Origin: Sialis fuliginosa
Lineage: Eukaryota; Arthropoda; Insecta; Megaloptera; Sialidae
Direction of reading: 5' to 3'
Length of the DNA stretch: 64,000 nt
Assembly (NCBI GenBank): GCA_961205875.1
Contig: OY540813.1
Span: 19,253,001-19,317,000, forward strand
A program made the translations under genes and the position numbers. The first letter of the stretch is position 1; every line of letters starts with the position of its first letter. The notes below the pieces were generated by a model. It did no database searches. It worked only from the letters and a program-made list of their open reading frames with translations, and had not been told where the DNA came from. Below are positions 30,001 to 45,000 of this stretch, one piece after another.

Positions 30001-33000
30001 AACTTCCTCAGGTATTTTCTCTACAGCTTTTTCATCGACGACGTCTGGTTTGTCAGCAGTTTCAGGTGTTTTAGCTTTAATTTCGTCTAATAATGATTTA
30101 GGTGCTTCCTCGACCGGTGAAGGCTCTGACACCTTTTCAATTATTTTGTCTATTTTTTTAACCGCCTTTGTCACTTCTGTGACCTCGACAACTTTTTCAA
30201 CAGACTCAACTTTCTCTGGTATTTTCTCTACAGCTTTTTCATCGACGACATCTGGTTTGTCAGAAGTTTCAGGTGTTTTAGCTTTAATTTCGTCTAGTGG
30301 TGATTTAGGTGCTTCCTCGACCGGTGAAGGCTCGGACACCTTTTCAATTATTTTGTCTATTTTTTCAACCGTCTTTGTCACTTCTGTGACCTCGACAACT
30401 TTTTCAACAGATTCAACTTCCTCAGGTATTTTCTCTACAGCTTTTTCATCGACGACGTCTGGTTTGTCAGCAGTTTCAGGTGATTTAGCTTTAATTTCGT
30501 CTAGTGGTGGTTTAGGTGCTTCCTCGACCGGTAAAGGCTCTGACACCTTTTCAATTATTTTGTCTATTTTTTCAACCGCCTTTGTCACTTTTGTGACCTC
30601 GACAGCTTTTTCAACAGATTCAACTTTCTCTGGTATTTTCTCTACAGCTTTTTCATCGACGACGTCTGGTTTGTCAGCAGTTTCAGGTGTTTTAGCTTTA
30701 ATTTCGTCTAGTGGTGATTTAGGTGCTTCATCGACCGGTGAAGGCTCTGACACCTTTTCAATTATTTTGTCTATTTTTTCATCCGTCTTTGTCACTTCTG
30801 TGACCTCGACAACTTTTTCAACAGATTCAACTTTCTCTGGTATTTTCTCTACAGCTTTTTCATCGACGACATCTGGTTTGTCAGAAGTTTCAGGTGTTTT
30901 AGCTTTAATTTCGTCTAGTGGTGATTTAGGTGCTTCCTCGACCGGTGAAGGCTCTGACACCTTTTCAATTATTTTGTCTATTTTTTCAACCACCTTTGTC
31001 ACTTCTGTGACCTCGACAACTTTTTCAACAGTTTCAACTTTCTCTGGTATTTTCTCTACAGCTGTTTCATCGTAGACGTCTGGTTTGTCAGCAGTTTCAG
31101 GTGTTTTAGCTTTAATTTCGTCTAGTGGTGATTTAGGTGCTTCATCGACCGGTGAATGCTCTGACAACTTTTCAATTATTTTGTCCATTTTTTCAACCGC
31201 TTTTGTCACTTCTGTGACCTCGACAGCTTTTTCAACAGATTCAACTTTCTCTGGTATTTTCTCTACAGCTTTTTCATCGACGACGTCTGGTTTGTCAGCA
31301 GTTTCAGGTGTTTTAGCTTTAATTTCGTCTAGTGGTGATTTAGGTGCTTCATCGACCGGTGAAGGCTCTGACACCTTTTCAATTATTTTGTCTATTTTTT
31401 CAACCATCTTTGTCACTTCTGTGACCGCGACAACTTTTTCAACAGATTCAACTTTCTCTGGTATTTTCTCTACAGCTTTTTCATCGACGACATCTGGTTT
31501 GTCAGAAGTTTCAGGTGTTTTAGCTTTAATTTCGTCTAGTGGTGATTTAGGTGCTTCCTCGACCGGTGAAGGCTCTGACACCTTTTCAATTATTTTGTCT
31601 ATTTTTTCAACCGCCTTTGTCACTTCTGTAACCTCGACAAATTTTTCAACAGATTCAACTTTCTCTGGTATTTTCTCTACAGCTTTTTCATCGACGACGT
31701 CTGGTTTGTCAGCAGTTTCAGGTGTTTTAGCTTTAATTTCGTCGATTGGTGATTTAGGTGCTTCCTCGACCGGTGAAGGCTCTGACACCTTTTCAATTAT
31801 TTTGTCTATTTTTTCAACCGCCTTTGTCACTTCTGTAACCTCGACAAATTTTTCAACAGATTCAACTTTCTCTGGTATTTTCTCTACAGCTTTTTCATCG
31901 ACGACGTCTGGTTTGTCAGTAGTTTCAGGTGTTTTAGCTTTAATTTCGTCTATTAGTGATTTAGGTGCTTCCTCGACCGGTGAAGGCTCTGACACCTTTT
32001 CAATTATTTTGTCTATTTTATCAACCGTCTTTGTCACTTTTGTGACCTCGACAACTTTTTCAACAGATTCAACTTTCTCTGGTATTTTCTCTACAGCTTT
32101 TTCATCGACGACGTCTGGTTTGTCAGCAGTTTCAGGTGTCTTAGCTTTAATTTCGTCTAGTGGTGATTTAGGTGCTTCATCGACCGGTGAAGGCTCTGAC
32201 ACCTTTTCAATTATTATGTCTATTTTTTCAACCGCCTTTGTCACTACTGTGACCTCGACAACTTTTTCAACAGATTCAATTTTCTCTGGTATTTTCTCTA
32301 CAGCTTTTTCATCGACGACGTCTGGTTTGTCAGCAGTTTCAGGTGTTTTAGCTTTAATTTCGTCTATTGGTGATTTAGGTGCTTCCTCGACCGGTGAAGG
32401 CTCTGACACCTTTTCAATTATTTTGTCTATTTTTTCAACCGCCTTTGTCACTTCTGTGACCTCGACAACTTTTTCAACAGAATCAACTTTCTCTGGTATT
32501 TTCTCTACAGCTTTTTCATCGACGACGTCTGGTTTGTCAGCAGTTTCAGGTGTTTTAGCTTTAATTTCGTCTAATGGTGATTTAGGTGCTTCATCGACCG
32601 GTGAAGGCTCTGACACCTTTTCAATTATTTTGTCTATTTTTTCAAACGCCTTTGTCACTACTGTGACCTCGACAACTTTTTCAACAGACTCAACTTTCTC
32701 TGGTATTTTCTCTACAGCTTTTTCATCGACGACGTCTGGTTTGTCAGCAGTTTCAGGTGTTTTAGCTTTAATTTCGTCTAGTGGTGATTTAGGTGCTTCA
32801 TCGACCGGTGAAAGCTCTGACACCTTTTCAATTATTTTGTCTATTTTTTCAACCGTCTTTGTCACTTCTGTGACCTCGACAACTTTTTCAACAGATTCAA
32901 CTTTCTCTGGTATTTTCTCTACAGCTTTTTCATCGACGACGTCTGGTTTGTAAGAAGTTTCAGGTGTTTTAGCTTTAATTTCGACTAGTGGTGATTTAGG

Positions 33001-36000
33001 TGCTTCCTCGACCGGTGAAGGCTCTGACACCTTTTCAATTATTTTGTCTATTTTTTCAACCACCTTTGTCACTTCTGTGACCTCGACAACTTTTTCAACA
33101 GTTTCAACTTTCTCTGGCATTTTCTCTACAGCTGTCTCATCGTAGACGTCTGGTTTGTCAGCAGTTTCAGGTGTTTTACCTTTAATTTCGTCTAGTGGTG
33201 ATTTAGGTGCTTCCTCGACCGGTGACAGCTCTGACACCTTTTCAATTATTTTGTCTATTTTATCAACCGTCTTTGTCACTTCTGTGACCTCGACAGCTTT
33301 TTCAACAGATTCAACTTCCTCAGGTATTTTCTCTACAGCTTTTTCATCGACGACGTCTGGTTTGTCAGCAGTTTCAGGTGTTTTAGCTTTAATTTCGTCT
33401 AGTGGTGATTTAGGTGCTTCATCGACCGGTGAAGGCTCTGACACCTTTTCAATTATTTTGTCTATTTTTTCAACCGTCTTTGTCATTTCTGTGACCTCGA
33501 CATCTTTTTCAACAGATTCAACTTTCTCTGGTATTTTCTCGACAGCTTTTTCATCGACGACGTCTGGTTTGTCAGCAGTTTCAGGTGTTTTAGCTTTAAT
33601 TTCGTCTAGTGGTGATTTAGGTGCCTCATCGTCCGGTGAAGGCTCTGACACCTTTTCTATTATTTTGTCTATTTTTTCAACCGCCTCTGTCACTTCTGTG
33701 ACCGCGACAACTTTTTCAACAGATTCAACTTTCTCTGGTATTTTTTCTACAGCTTTTTCATCAACGACGTCTGGTTTGTCGGCAGTTTCAGGTGTTTTAG
33801 TTTTAATTTCGTCTAGTGGTGATTTAGGTGCCTCATCGACCGGTGAGGGCTCTGACACCTTTTCAATTATTTTGTCTATTTTTTCAACCGCCTTTGTCAC
33901 TTCTGTGACCTCGACAACTTTTTCAACAGATTCAACTGTCTCTGGTATTTTCTCTACAGCTTTTTCATCGACGACGTCTGGTTTGTCAGCAGTTTCAGGT
34001 GTTTTAGCTTTAATTTCGTCTAGTGGTGATTTAGGTGCTTCATCGACCGGTGAGGGCTCTGACACCTTTTCGATTATTTTGTCTATTTTTTCAAACGCCT
34101 TTGTCACTTCTGTGACCTCGACAACTTTTTCAACAGATTCAACTTTCTCTGGTATTTTCTCTACAGCTTTTTCATCGACGACGTCTGGTTTGTCAGCAGT
34201 TTCAGGTGTTTTAGCTTTAATTTCGTCTAGTGGTGATTTAGGTGCTTCATCGACCGGTGAAGGCTCTGACACCTTTTCAATTATTTTGTCTATTTTTTTA
34301 ACCGCCCTAGTCACTTCTGTGACTTCGACAACTTTTTCAATAAATTCAACTTTCTCTGGTATTTTCTCTACAGCTTTTTCATCGACGACGTCTGGTTTGT
34401 CAGCAGTTTCAGGTGTTTTAGCTTTAATTTCGTCGATTGGTGATTTAGGTGCTTCCTCGACCGGTGAAGGCTCTGACACCTTTTCAATTATTTTATCTAT
34501 TTTTTCAACCGCCTTTGTCACTTCTGTGACCTCGACAACTTTTTCAACAGATTCAACTTTCTCTGGTATTTTCTCTACAGATTTTTCATCGACGACGTCT
34601 GGTTTGTCAGCAGTTTCATGTGTCTTAGCTTTAATTTCGTCTAGTGGTGATTTAGGTGCTTCATCGACCGGTGAAGGCTCTGACACCTTTTCAATTATTT
34701 TGTCTATTTTTTCAACCGCCTTTGTCACTTCTGTGACCTCGACAACTTTTTCAACAGATTCAACTTTCTCTGGTATTTTCTCTACAGCTTTTTCATCGAC
34801 GACGTCTGGTTTGTCAGAAGTTTCAGGTGTTTTAGCTTTAATTTCGTCTAGTGGTGATTTAGGTGCTTCATCGACCGGTGAGGGCTCTGACACCTTTTCG
34901 ATTATTTTGTCTATTTTTTCAAACGCCTTTGTCACTTCTGTGACCTCGACAACTTTTTCAACAGATTCAACTTTCTCTGGTATTTTCTCTACAGCTTTTA
35001 CATCGACGACGTCTGGTTTGTCAGCAGTTTCAGGTGTTTTAGCTTTAATTTCGTCTAGTGGTGATTTAGGTGCTTCATCGACCGGTGAGGGCTCTGACAC
35101 CTTTTCGATTATTTTGTCTATTTTTTCAACCGCCTTTGTCACTTCTGTGACCTCGACAACTTTTTTAACAGATTCTTTCTCTGGTATTTTCTCTATAGCT
35201 TTTTCATCGACGACATCTGGTTTGTCAGAAGTTTCAGGTGTTTTAGCTTTAATTTCGTCTAGTGGTGATTTAGGTGCTTCCTCGACCGGTGAAGGCTCGG
35301 ACACCTTTTCAATTATTTTGTCTATTTTTTCAACCGTCTTTGTCACTTCTGTGACCTCGACAACTTTTTCAACAGATTCAATTTTCTCTGGTATTTTCTC
35401 TACAGCTTTTTCATCGACGACGTCTGGTTTGTCAGCAGTTTCAGGTGTTTTAGCTTTAATTTCGTCTAGTGGTGATTTAGGTGCTTCCTCGACCGGTGAA
35501 GGCTCTGACACCTTTTCAATTATTTTGTCTATTTTTTCAACCACCTTTGTCACTTCTGTGACCTCGACAACTTTTTCAACAGTTTCAACTTTCTCTGGTA
35601 TTTTCTCTATAGCTTTTTCATCGACGACTTCTGGTTTGTCAGCAGTTTCAGGTGTTTTAGCTTTAATTTCGTCTAGTGGTGGTTTAGGTGCTTCCTCGAC
35701 CGGTGAAGGCTCTGACACCTTTTCAATTATTTTGTCTATTTTTTCAACCGCCTTTGTCACTTTTGTGACCTCGACAGCTTTTTCAACAGATTCAACTTTC
35801 TCTGGTATTTTCTCTATAGCTTTTTCATCGACGACGTCTGGTTTGTCAGCAGTTTCAGGTGTTTTAGCTTTAATTTCGTCTAGTGGTGATTTAGGTGCTT
35901 CATCGACCGGTGAAGGCTCTGACACCTTTTCAATTATTTTGTCTATTTTATCAACCGTCTTTGTCACTTCTGTGACCTCGAGAACTTTTTTAACAGATTC

Positions 36001-39000
36001 AACATTCTCTGGTATTTTCTCTATAGCTTTTTCATCGACGACATCTGGTTTGTCAGAAGTTTCAGGTGTTTTAGCTTTAATTTCGTCTAGAGGTGATTTA
36101 GGTGCTTCCTCGACCGGTAAAGGCTCGGACACCTTTTCAATTATTTTGTCTATTTTTTCAACCGTCTTTGTCACTTCTGTGACCTCGACAACTTTTTCAA
36201 CAGATTCAATTTTCTCTGGTATTTTCTCTACAGCTTTTTCATCGACGACGTCTGGTTTGTCAGCAGTTTCAGGTGTTTTAGCTTTAATTTCGTCTAGTGG
36301 TGATTTAGGTGCATCATCGACCGGTGAAGGCTCTAACACCTTTTCAATTATTTTGTCTATTTTTTCAACCGCCTTTGTCACTTTTGTGACCTCGACAGCT
36401 TTTTCAACAGATTCAACTTTCTCTGGTAATTTTTCTACAGCTTTTTCATCGACGACGTCTGGTTTGTCAAAAGTTTCAGGTGTTTTAGCTTTAATTTCGT
36501 CTAGTGGTGATTTAGGTGCTTCATCGACCGGTGAAGGCTCTGACACCTTTTCAATTATTTTGTCTATTTTTTTAACCGCCCTAGTCACTTCTGTGACTTC
36601 GACAACTTTTTCAATAGATTCAACTTTCTCTGGTATTTTCTCTACAGCTTTTTCATCGACGACGTCTGGTTTGTCAGCAGTTTCAGGTGTTTTAGCTTTA
36701 ATTTCGTCTTGTGGTGGTTTAGGTGCTTCCTCGACCGGTGAAGGCATTGACACCTTTTCAATTATTTTGTCTATTTTTTCAACCGCCTTTGTCACTTCTG
36801 TGACCTCGACAACTTTTTCAACAGATTCAACTTTCTCTGGTATTTTTTCTATAGCTTTTTCATCGACGACATCTGGTTTGTCAGAAGTTTCAGGTGTTTT
36901 AGCTTTAATTTCGTCTAGTGGTGATTTAGGTGCTTCATCGACCGGTGAAGGCTCTGACATCTTTTCAATTATTTTGTCTATTTTTTCAACCGCTTTTGTC
37001 ACTTCTGTGACCTCGACAGCTTTTTCAACAGATTCAACTTTCTCTGGTATTTTCTCTACAGCTTTTTCATCGACGACGTCTGGTTTGTCAGCAGTTTCAG
37101 GTGTTTTAGCTTTAATTTCGTCTAGTGGTGATTTAGGTGCTTCCTCGACCGGTGAAGGCATTGACACCTTTTCAATTATTTTGTCTATTTTTTCAACCGC
37201 CTTTGTCACTTCTGTGACCTCGACAACTTTTTCAACAGATTCAACTTTCTCTGGTATTTTTTCTACAGCTTTTTCATCGACGACGTCTGGTTTGTCAAAA
37301 GTTTCAGGTGTTTTAGCTTTAATTTCGTCTAGTGGTGATTTAGGTGCTTCATCGACCGGTGAGGGCTCTGACACCTTTTCGATTATTTTGTCTATTTTTT
37401 CAAACGCCTTTGTCACTTCTGTGACCTCGACAACTTTTTCAACAGATTCAACTTTCTCTGGTATTTTCTCTACAGCTTTTACATCGACGACGTCTGGTTT
37501 GTCAGCAGTTTCAGGTGTTTTAGCTTTAATTTCGTCTAGTGGTGATTTAGGTGCTTCATCGACCGGTGAGGGCTCTGACACCTTTTCGATTATTTTGTCT
37601 ATTTTTTCAACCGCCTTTGTCACTTCTGTGACCTCGACAACTTTTTTAACAGATTCTTTCTCTGGTATTTTCTCTATAGCTTTTTCATCGACGACATCTG
37701 GTTTGTCAGAAGTTTCAGGTGTTTTAGCTTTAATTTCGTCTAGTGGTGATTTAGGTGCTTCCTCGACCGGTGAAGGCTCGGACACCTTTTCAATTATTTT
37801 GTCTATTTTTTCAACCGTCTTTGTCACTTCTGTGACCTCGACAACTTTTTCAACAGATTCAATTTTCTCTGGTATTTTCTCTACAGCTTTTTCATCGACG
37901 ACGTCTGGTTTGTCAGCAGTTTCAGGTGTTTTAGCTTTAATTTCGTCTAGTGGTGATTTAGGTGCTTCCTCGACCGGTGAAGGCTCTGACACCTTTTCAA
38001 TTATTTTGTCTATTTTTTCAACCACCTTTGTCACTTCTGTGACCTCGACAACTTTTTCAACAGTTTCAACTTTCTCTGGTATTTTCTCTATAGCTTTTTC
38101 ATCGACGACTTCTGGTTTGTCAGCAGTTTCAGGTGTTTTAGCTTTAATTTCGTCTAGTGGTGGTTTAGGTGCTTCCTCGACCGGTGAAGGCTCTGACACC
38201 TTTTCAATTATTTTGTCTATTTTTTCAACCGCCTTTGTCACTTTTGTGACCTCGACAGCTTTTTCAACAGATTCAACTTTCTCTGGTATTTTCTCTATAG
38301 CTTTTTCATCGACGACGTCTGGTTTGTCAGCAGTTTCAGGTGTTTTAGCTTTAATTTCGTCTAGTGGTGATTTAGGTGCTTCATCGACCGGTGAAGGCTC
38401 TGACACCTTTTCAATTATTTTGTCTATTTTATCAACCGTCTTTGTCACTTCTGTGACCTCGAGAACTTTTTTAACAGATTCAACATTCTCTGGTATTTTC
38501 TCTATAGCTTTTTCATCGACGACATCTGGTTTGTCAGAAGTTTCAGGTGTTTTAGCTTTAATTTCGTCTAGAGGTGATTTAGGTGCTTCCTCGACCGGTA
38601 AAGGCTCGGACACCTTTTCAATTATTTTGTCTATTTTTTCAACCGTCTTTGTCACTTCTGTGACCTCGACAACTTTTTCAACAGATTCAATTTTCTCTGG
38701 TATTTTCTCTACAGCTTTTTCATCGACGACGTCTGGTTTGTCAGCAGTTTCAGGTGTTTTAGCTTTAATTTCGTCTAGTGGTGATTTAGGTGCATCATCG
38801 ACCGGTGAAGGCTCTAACACCTTTTCAATTATTTTGTCTATTTTTTCAACCGCCTTTGTCACTTTTGTGACCTCGACAGCTTTTTCAACAGATTCAACTT
38901 TCTCTGGTAATTTTTCTACAGCTTTTTCATCGACGACGTCTGGTTTGTCAAAAGTTTCAGGTGTTTTAGCTTTAATTTCGTCTTGTGGTGGTTTAGGTGC

Positions 39001-42000
39001 TTCCTCGACCGGTGAAGGCTCTGACACCTTTTCAATTATTTTGTCTATTTTTTCAACCGCCTTTGTCACTTCTGTGACCTCGACAACTTTTTCAACAGAT
39101 TCAACTTTCTCTGGTATTTTTTCTACAGCTTTTTCATCGACGACGTCTGGTTTGTCAGAAGTTTCAGGTGTTTTAGCTTTAATTTCGTCTAGTGGTGATT
39201 TAGGTGCTTCATCGACCGGTGAAGGCTCTGACACCTTTTCAATTATTTTGTCTATTTTTTTAACCGCCCTAGTCACTTCTGTGACTTCGACAACTTTTTC
39301 AATAGATTCAACTTTCTCTGGTATTTTCTCTACAGCTTTTTCATCGACGACGTCTGGTTTGTCAGCAGTTTCAGGTGTTTTAGCTTTAATTTCGTCTTGT
39401 GGTGGTTTAGGTGCTTCCTCGACCGGTGAAGGCATTGACACCTTTTCAATTATTTTGTCTATTTTTTCAACCGCCTTTGTCACTTCTGTGACCTCGACAA
39501 CTTTTTCAACAGATTCAACTTTCTCTGGTATTTTTTCTATAGCTTTTTCATCGACGACATCTGGTTTGTCAGAAGTTTCAGGTGTTTTAGCTTTAATTTC
39601 GTCTAGTGGTGATTTAGGTGCTTCATCGACCGGTGAAGGCTCTGACATCTTTTCAATTATTTTGTCTATTTTTTCAACCGCTTTTGTCACTTCTGTGACC
39701 TCGACAGCTTTTTCAACAGATTCAACTTTCTCTGGTATTTTCTCTACAGCTTTTTCATCGACGACGTCTGGTTTGTCAGCAGTTTCAGGTGTTTTAGCTT
39801 TAATTTCGTCTAGTGGTGATTTAGGTGCTTCCTCGACCGGTGAAGGCATTGACACCTTTTCAATTATTTTGTCTATTTTTTCAACCGCCTTTGTCACTTC
39901 TGTGACCTCGACAACTTTTTCAACAGATTCAACTTTCTCTGGTATTTTTTCTACAGCTTTTTCATCGACGACGTCTGGTTTGTCAAAAGTTTCAGGTGTT
40001 TTAGCTTTAATTTCGTCTAGTGGTGATTTAGGTGCTTCATCGACCGGTGAAGGCTCTGACACCTTTTCAATTATTTTGTCTATTTTTTTAACCGCCCTAG
40101 TCACTTCTGTGACTTCGACAACTTTTTCAATAGATTCAACTTTCTCTGGTATTTTCTCTACAGCTTTTTCATCGACGACGTCTGGTTTGTCAGCAGTTTC
40201 AGGTGTTTTAGCTTTAATTTCGTCTTGTGGTGGTTTAGGTGCTTCCTCGACCGGTGAAGGCTCTGACACCTTTTCAATTATTTTGTCTATTTTTTCAACC
40301 GTCTTTGTTACTTCTGTGATCTCGACAACTTTTTCAACAGATTCAACTTTCTCTGGTATTTTATCTACAGCTTTTTCATCGACGACGTCTGGTTTGTCAG
40401 CAGTTTCAGGTGTTTTAGCTTTAATTTCGTCGATTGGTGATTTAGGTGCTTCCTCGACCGGTGAAGGCTCTGACACCTTTTCAATTATTTTGTCTATTTT
40501 TTCAACCGCCTTTGTCACTTCTGTGACCTCGACAACTTTTTCAACAGATTCAACTTTCTCTGGTATTTTCTCTACAGCTTTTTCATCGACGACGTCTGGT
40601 TTGTCAGCAGTTTCAGGTGTTTTAGCTTTAATTTCGTCGATTGGTGATTTAGGTGCTTCCTCGACCGGTGAAGGCTCTGACACCTTTTCAATTATTTTGT
40701 CTATTTTTTCAACCGCCTTTGTCACTTCTGTGACCTCGACAACTTTTTTAACAGATTCAACTTTCTCTGGTATTTTCTCTACAGCTTTTTCATCGACGAC
40801 GTCTGGTTTGTCAGAAGTTTCAGGTGTTTTAGCTTTAATTTCGTCTAGTGGTGATTTAGGTGCTTCCTCGACCGGTGAAGGCTCGGACACCTTTTCAATT
40901 ATTTTGTCCATTTTTTCAACCGCTTTTGTCACTTCTGTGACCTCGACAGCTTTTTCAACAGATTCAACTTCCTCAGGTATTTTCTCTACAGCTTTTTCAT
41001 CGACGACGTCTGGTTTGTCAGCAGTTTCAGGTGTTTTAGCTTTTATTTCGTCTATTGGTGATTTAGGTGCTTCCTCGACTGGTGAAGGCTCTGACACCTT
41101 TTCAATTATTTTGTCTATTTTTTCAATCGTCTTTGTCACTTCTGTGACTTCGACAACTTTTACAACAGATGGTATTTTCTCTACAGCTTTTTCATCGACG
41201 ACGTCTGGTTTGTCAGCAGTTTCAGGTGTTTTAGCTTTAATTTCGTCTAGTGGTGATTTAGGTGCTTCCTCGACCGGTGAAGGCTCTGACACCTTTTCAA
41301 TTATTTTGTCTATTTTTTTTACCGCCTTTATCACTTCTGTGACCTCGAAAATTTTTTCAACAGATTCAATTTTCTCTGGTATTTTCTCTACAGCTTTTTC
41401 ATCGACGACATCTGGTTTGTCAGAAGTTTCAGGTGTTTTAGCTTTAATTTCGTCTAGTGGTGATTTAGGTGCTTCCTCGACCGGTGAAGGCTCTGACACC
41501 TTTTCAATTATTTTGTCTATTTTTTCAACCACCTTTGTCACTTCTGTGACCTCGACAACTTTTTCAACAGTTTCAACTTTCTCTGGTATTTTCTCTACAG
41601 CTGTTTCATCGTAGACGTCTGGTTTGTCAGCAGTTTCAGGTGTTTTAGCTTTAATTTCGTCTAGTGGTGATTTAGGTGCTTCCTCGACCGGTGAAGGCTC
41701 TGACACCTTTTCAATTATTTTGTCTATTTTTTCAACCACCTTTGTCACTTCTGTGACCTCGACAACTTTTTCAACAGTTTCAACTTTCTCTGGTATTTTC
41801 TCTACAGCTGTTTCATCGTAGACGTCTGGTTTGTCAGCAGTTTCAGGTGTTTTAGCTTTAATTTCGTCTAGTGGTGATTTAGGTGCTTCATCGACCGGTG
41901 AAGGCTCTGACACCTTTTCGATTATTTTGTCTATTTTTTCAAACGCCTTTGTCACATCTGTGACCTCGACAACTTTTTCAACAGATTCAACTTTCTCTGG

Positions 42001-45000
42001 TATTTTCTCTACAGCTTTTTCATCGACGACGTCTAGTTTGTCATCAGTTTCAGGTGTTTTAGCTTTAATTTCGTCTAGTGGTGATTTAGGTGCTTCATCG
42101 ACCGGTGATGGCTCTGACACCTTTTCAATTATTTTGTCTATTTTTTCAACCGCCTTTGTCACTTCTGTGACCTCGACAACTTTTTTAACAGATTCAACTT
42201 TCTCTGGTATTTTCTCTACAGCTTTTACATCGACGACGTCTGGTTTGTCAGCAGTTACAGGTGTTTTAGCTTTAATTTCGTCTAGTGGTGATTTAGGTGC
42301 TTCCTCGACCGGTGATGGCTCTGACACCTTTTCAATTATTTTGTCTATTTTTTCAACCACCTTTGTCACTTCTGTGACCTCGACAACTTTTTCAACAGTT
42401 TCAACTTTCTCTGGTATTTTCTCTACAGCTGTTTCATCGTCGACGTCTGGTTTGTCAGCAGTTTCAGGTGTTTTAGCTTTAATTTCGTCTAGTGGTGATT
42501 TAGGTGCTTTCTCGACCGGTGAAGGCTCTGACACCTTTTCAAATACTTTGTCTATTTTTTCAACCGCTTTTGTCACTTCTGTGACCTCGACAACTTTTTC
42601 AACAGATTCAACTTTCTCTGGTATTTTCTCTACAGCTTTTTCATCGACGACGTCTGGTTTGTCAGCAGTTTCAGGTGTTTTAGCTTTAATTTCGTCTTGT
42701 GGTGGTTTAGATGCTTCCTCGACCGGTGAAGTCTCTGACACCTTTTCAATTATTTTGTCTATTTTTTCAACCACCTTTGTCACTTTTGTGACCTCGACAG
42801 CTTTTTCAACAGATTCAACTTTCTCTGGTATTTTCTCTATAGCTTTTTCATCGATGACGTCTGGTTTGTCAGCAGTTTCAGGTGTTTTAGCTTTATGTTC
42901 GTCTAGTGGTGATTTAGGTGCTTTCTCGACCGGTGAAGGCTCTGACACCTTTTCAAATACTTTGTCTATTTTTTCAACCGCTTTTGTCACTTCTGTGACC
43001 TCGACAAATTTTTCAACAGATTCAACTTCCTCAGGTATTTTCTCTACAGCTTTTTCATCGACGACGTCTGGTTTGTCAGCAGTTTCAGGTGTTTTAGCTT
43101 TAATTTCGTCTATTGGTGATTTAGGTGCTTCCTCGACTGGTGAAGGCTCTGACACCTTTTCAATTATTTTGTCTATTTTTTCAATCGTCTTTGTCACTTC
43201 TGTGACTTCGACAACTTTTTCAACAGATGGTATTTTCTCTACAGCTTTTTCATCGACGACGTCTGGTTTGTCAGCAGTTTCAGGTGTTTTAGCTTTAATT
43301 TCGTCTAGTGGTGATTTAGGTGCTTCCTCGACCGGTGAAGGCTCTGACACCTTTTCAATTATTTTGTCTATTTTTTCAACCATTTTTGTCACTTCTGTGA
43401 CCTCGACAAATTTTTCAACAGTTTCAACTTTCTCTGGTATTTTCTCTACAGCTGTTTTATCGTAGACGTCTGGTTTGTCAGCAGTTTCAGGTGTTTTAGC
43501 TTTAATTTTGTCTAGTGGTGATTTAGGTGCTTCATCGACCGGTGAAGGCTCTGACACCTTTTCAATTATTTTGTCTATTTTTTCAACCGCTTTTGTCACT
43601 TCTGTGACCTCGACAGCTTTTTCAACAGATTCAACTTTCTCTGGTATTTTCTCTACAGCTTTTTCATCGACGACGTCCGGTTTGTCAGCAGTTTCAGGTG
43701 TTTTAGCTTTAATTTCGTCTAGTGGTGATTTAGGTGCTTCCTCGACCGGTGAAGGCATTGACACCTTTTCAATTATTTTGTCTATTTTTTCAACCGCCTT
43801 TGTCACTTCTGTGACCTCGACAACTTTTTCAACAGCTTCAACTTTCTCTGGTATTTTCTCTACAGCTGTTTCATCGTCGACCTCTGGTTTGTCAGCAGTT
43901 TCAGGTGTTTTAGCTTTAATTTCGTCTAGTGGTGATATAGGTGCTTTCTCGACCGGTGAAGGCTCTGACACCTTTTCAAATACTTTGTCTATTTTTTCAA
44001 CCGTCTTTGTTACTTCTGTGATCTCGACAACTTTTTCAACAGATTCAACTTTCTCTGGTATTTTTTCTACAGCTTTTTCATCGACGACGTCTGGTTTGTC
44101 AGCAGTTTCAGGTATTTTAGCTTTAATTTCGTCTATTGGTGATTTAGGTGCTTCCTCGACTGGTGAATGCTCTGACACCTTTTCAATTATTTTGTCTATT
44201 TTTTCAACCACCTTTGTCACTTCTGTGACCTCGACAACTTTTTCAACAGTTTCAACTTTCTCTGGTATTTTCTCTACAGCTGTTTCATCGTCGACGTCTG
44301 GTTTGTCAGCAGTTTCAGGTGTTTTAGATTTAATTTCGTCTAGAGGTGATTTAGGTGCTTTCTCGACCGGTGAAGGCTCTGACACCTTTTCAAATACTTT
44401 GTCTATTTTTTCAACCGCTTTTGTCACTTCTGTGACCTCGACAACTTTTTCAACAGATTCAACTTCCTCAGGTATTTTCTCTACAGCTTTTTCATCGACG
44501 ACGTCTGGTTTGTCAGCAGTTTCAGGTGTTTTAGCTTTAATTTCGTCTAGTGGTGATTTAGGTGCTTCCTCGACCGGTGAAGGCTCTGACACCTTTTCAA
44601 TTATTTTGTCTATTTTTTCAACCGCCTTTATCACTTCTGTGACCTCGACAATTTTTTCAACAGATTCAACTTTCTCTGGTATTTTCTCTACAGCTTTTTC
44701 ATCGACGACGTCTGGTTTGTCAGCAGTTTCAGGTGTTTTACCTTTAATTTCGTCTAGTGGTGATTTAGGTATTTCCTCGACCGGTGACGGCTCTGACACC
44801 TTTTCAATTATTTTGTCTATTTTATCAACCGTCTTTGTCACTCTTGTGACCTCGACAACTTTTTCAACAGATTCAACTTTCTCTGGTATTTTCTCTACAG
44901 CTTTTTCATCGACGACATCTGGTTTGTCAGAAGTTTCAGGTGTTTTAGCTTTAATTTCGTCTAGTGGTGATTTAGGTGCTTCCTCGACCGGTGAAGGCTC

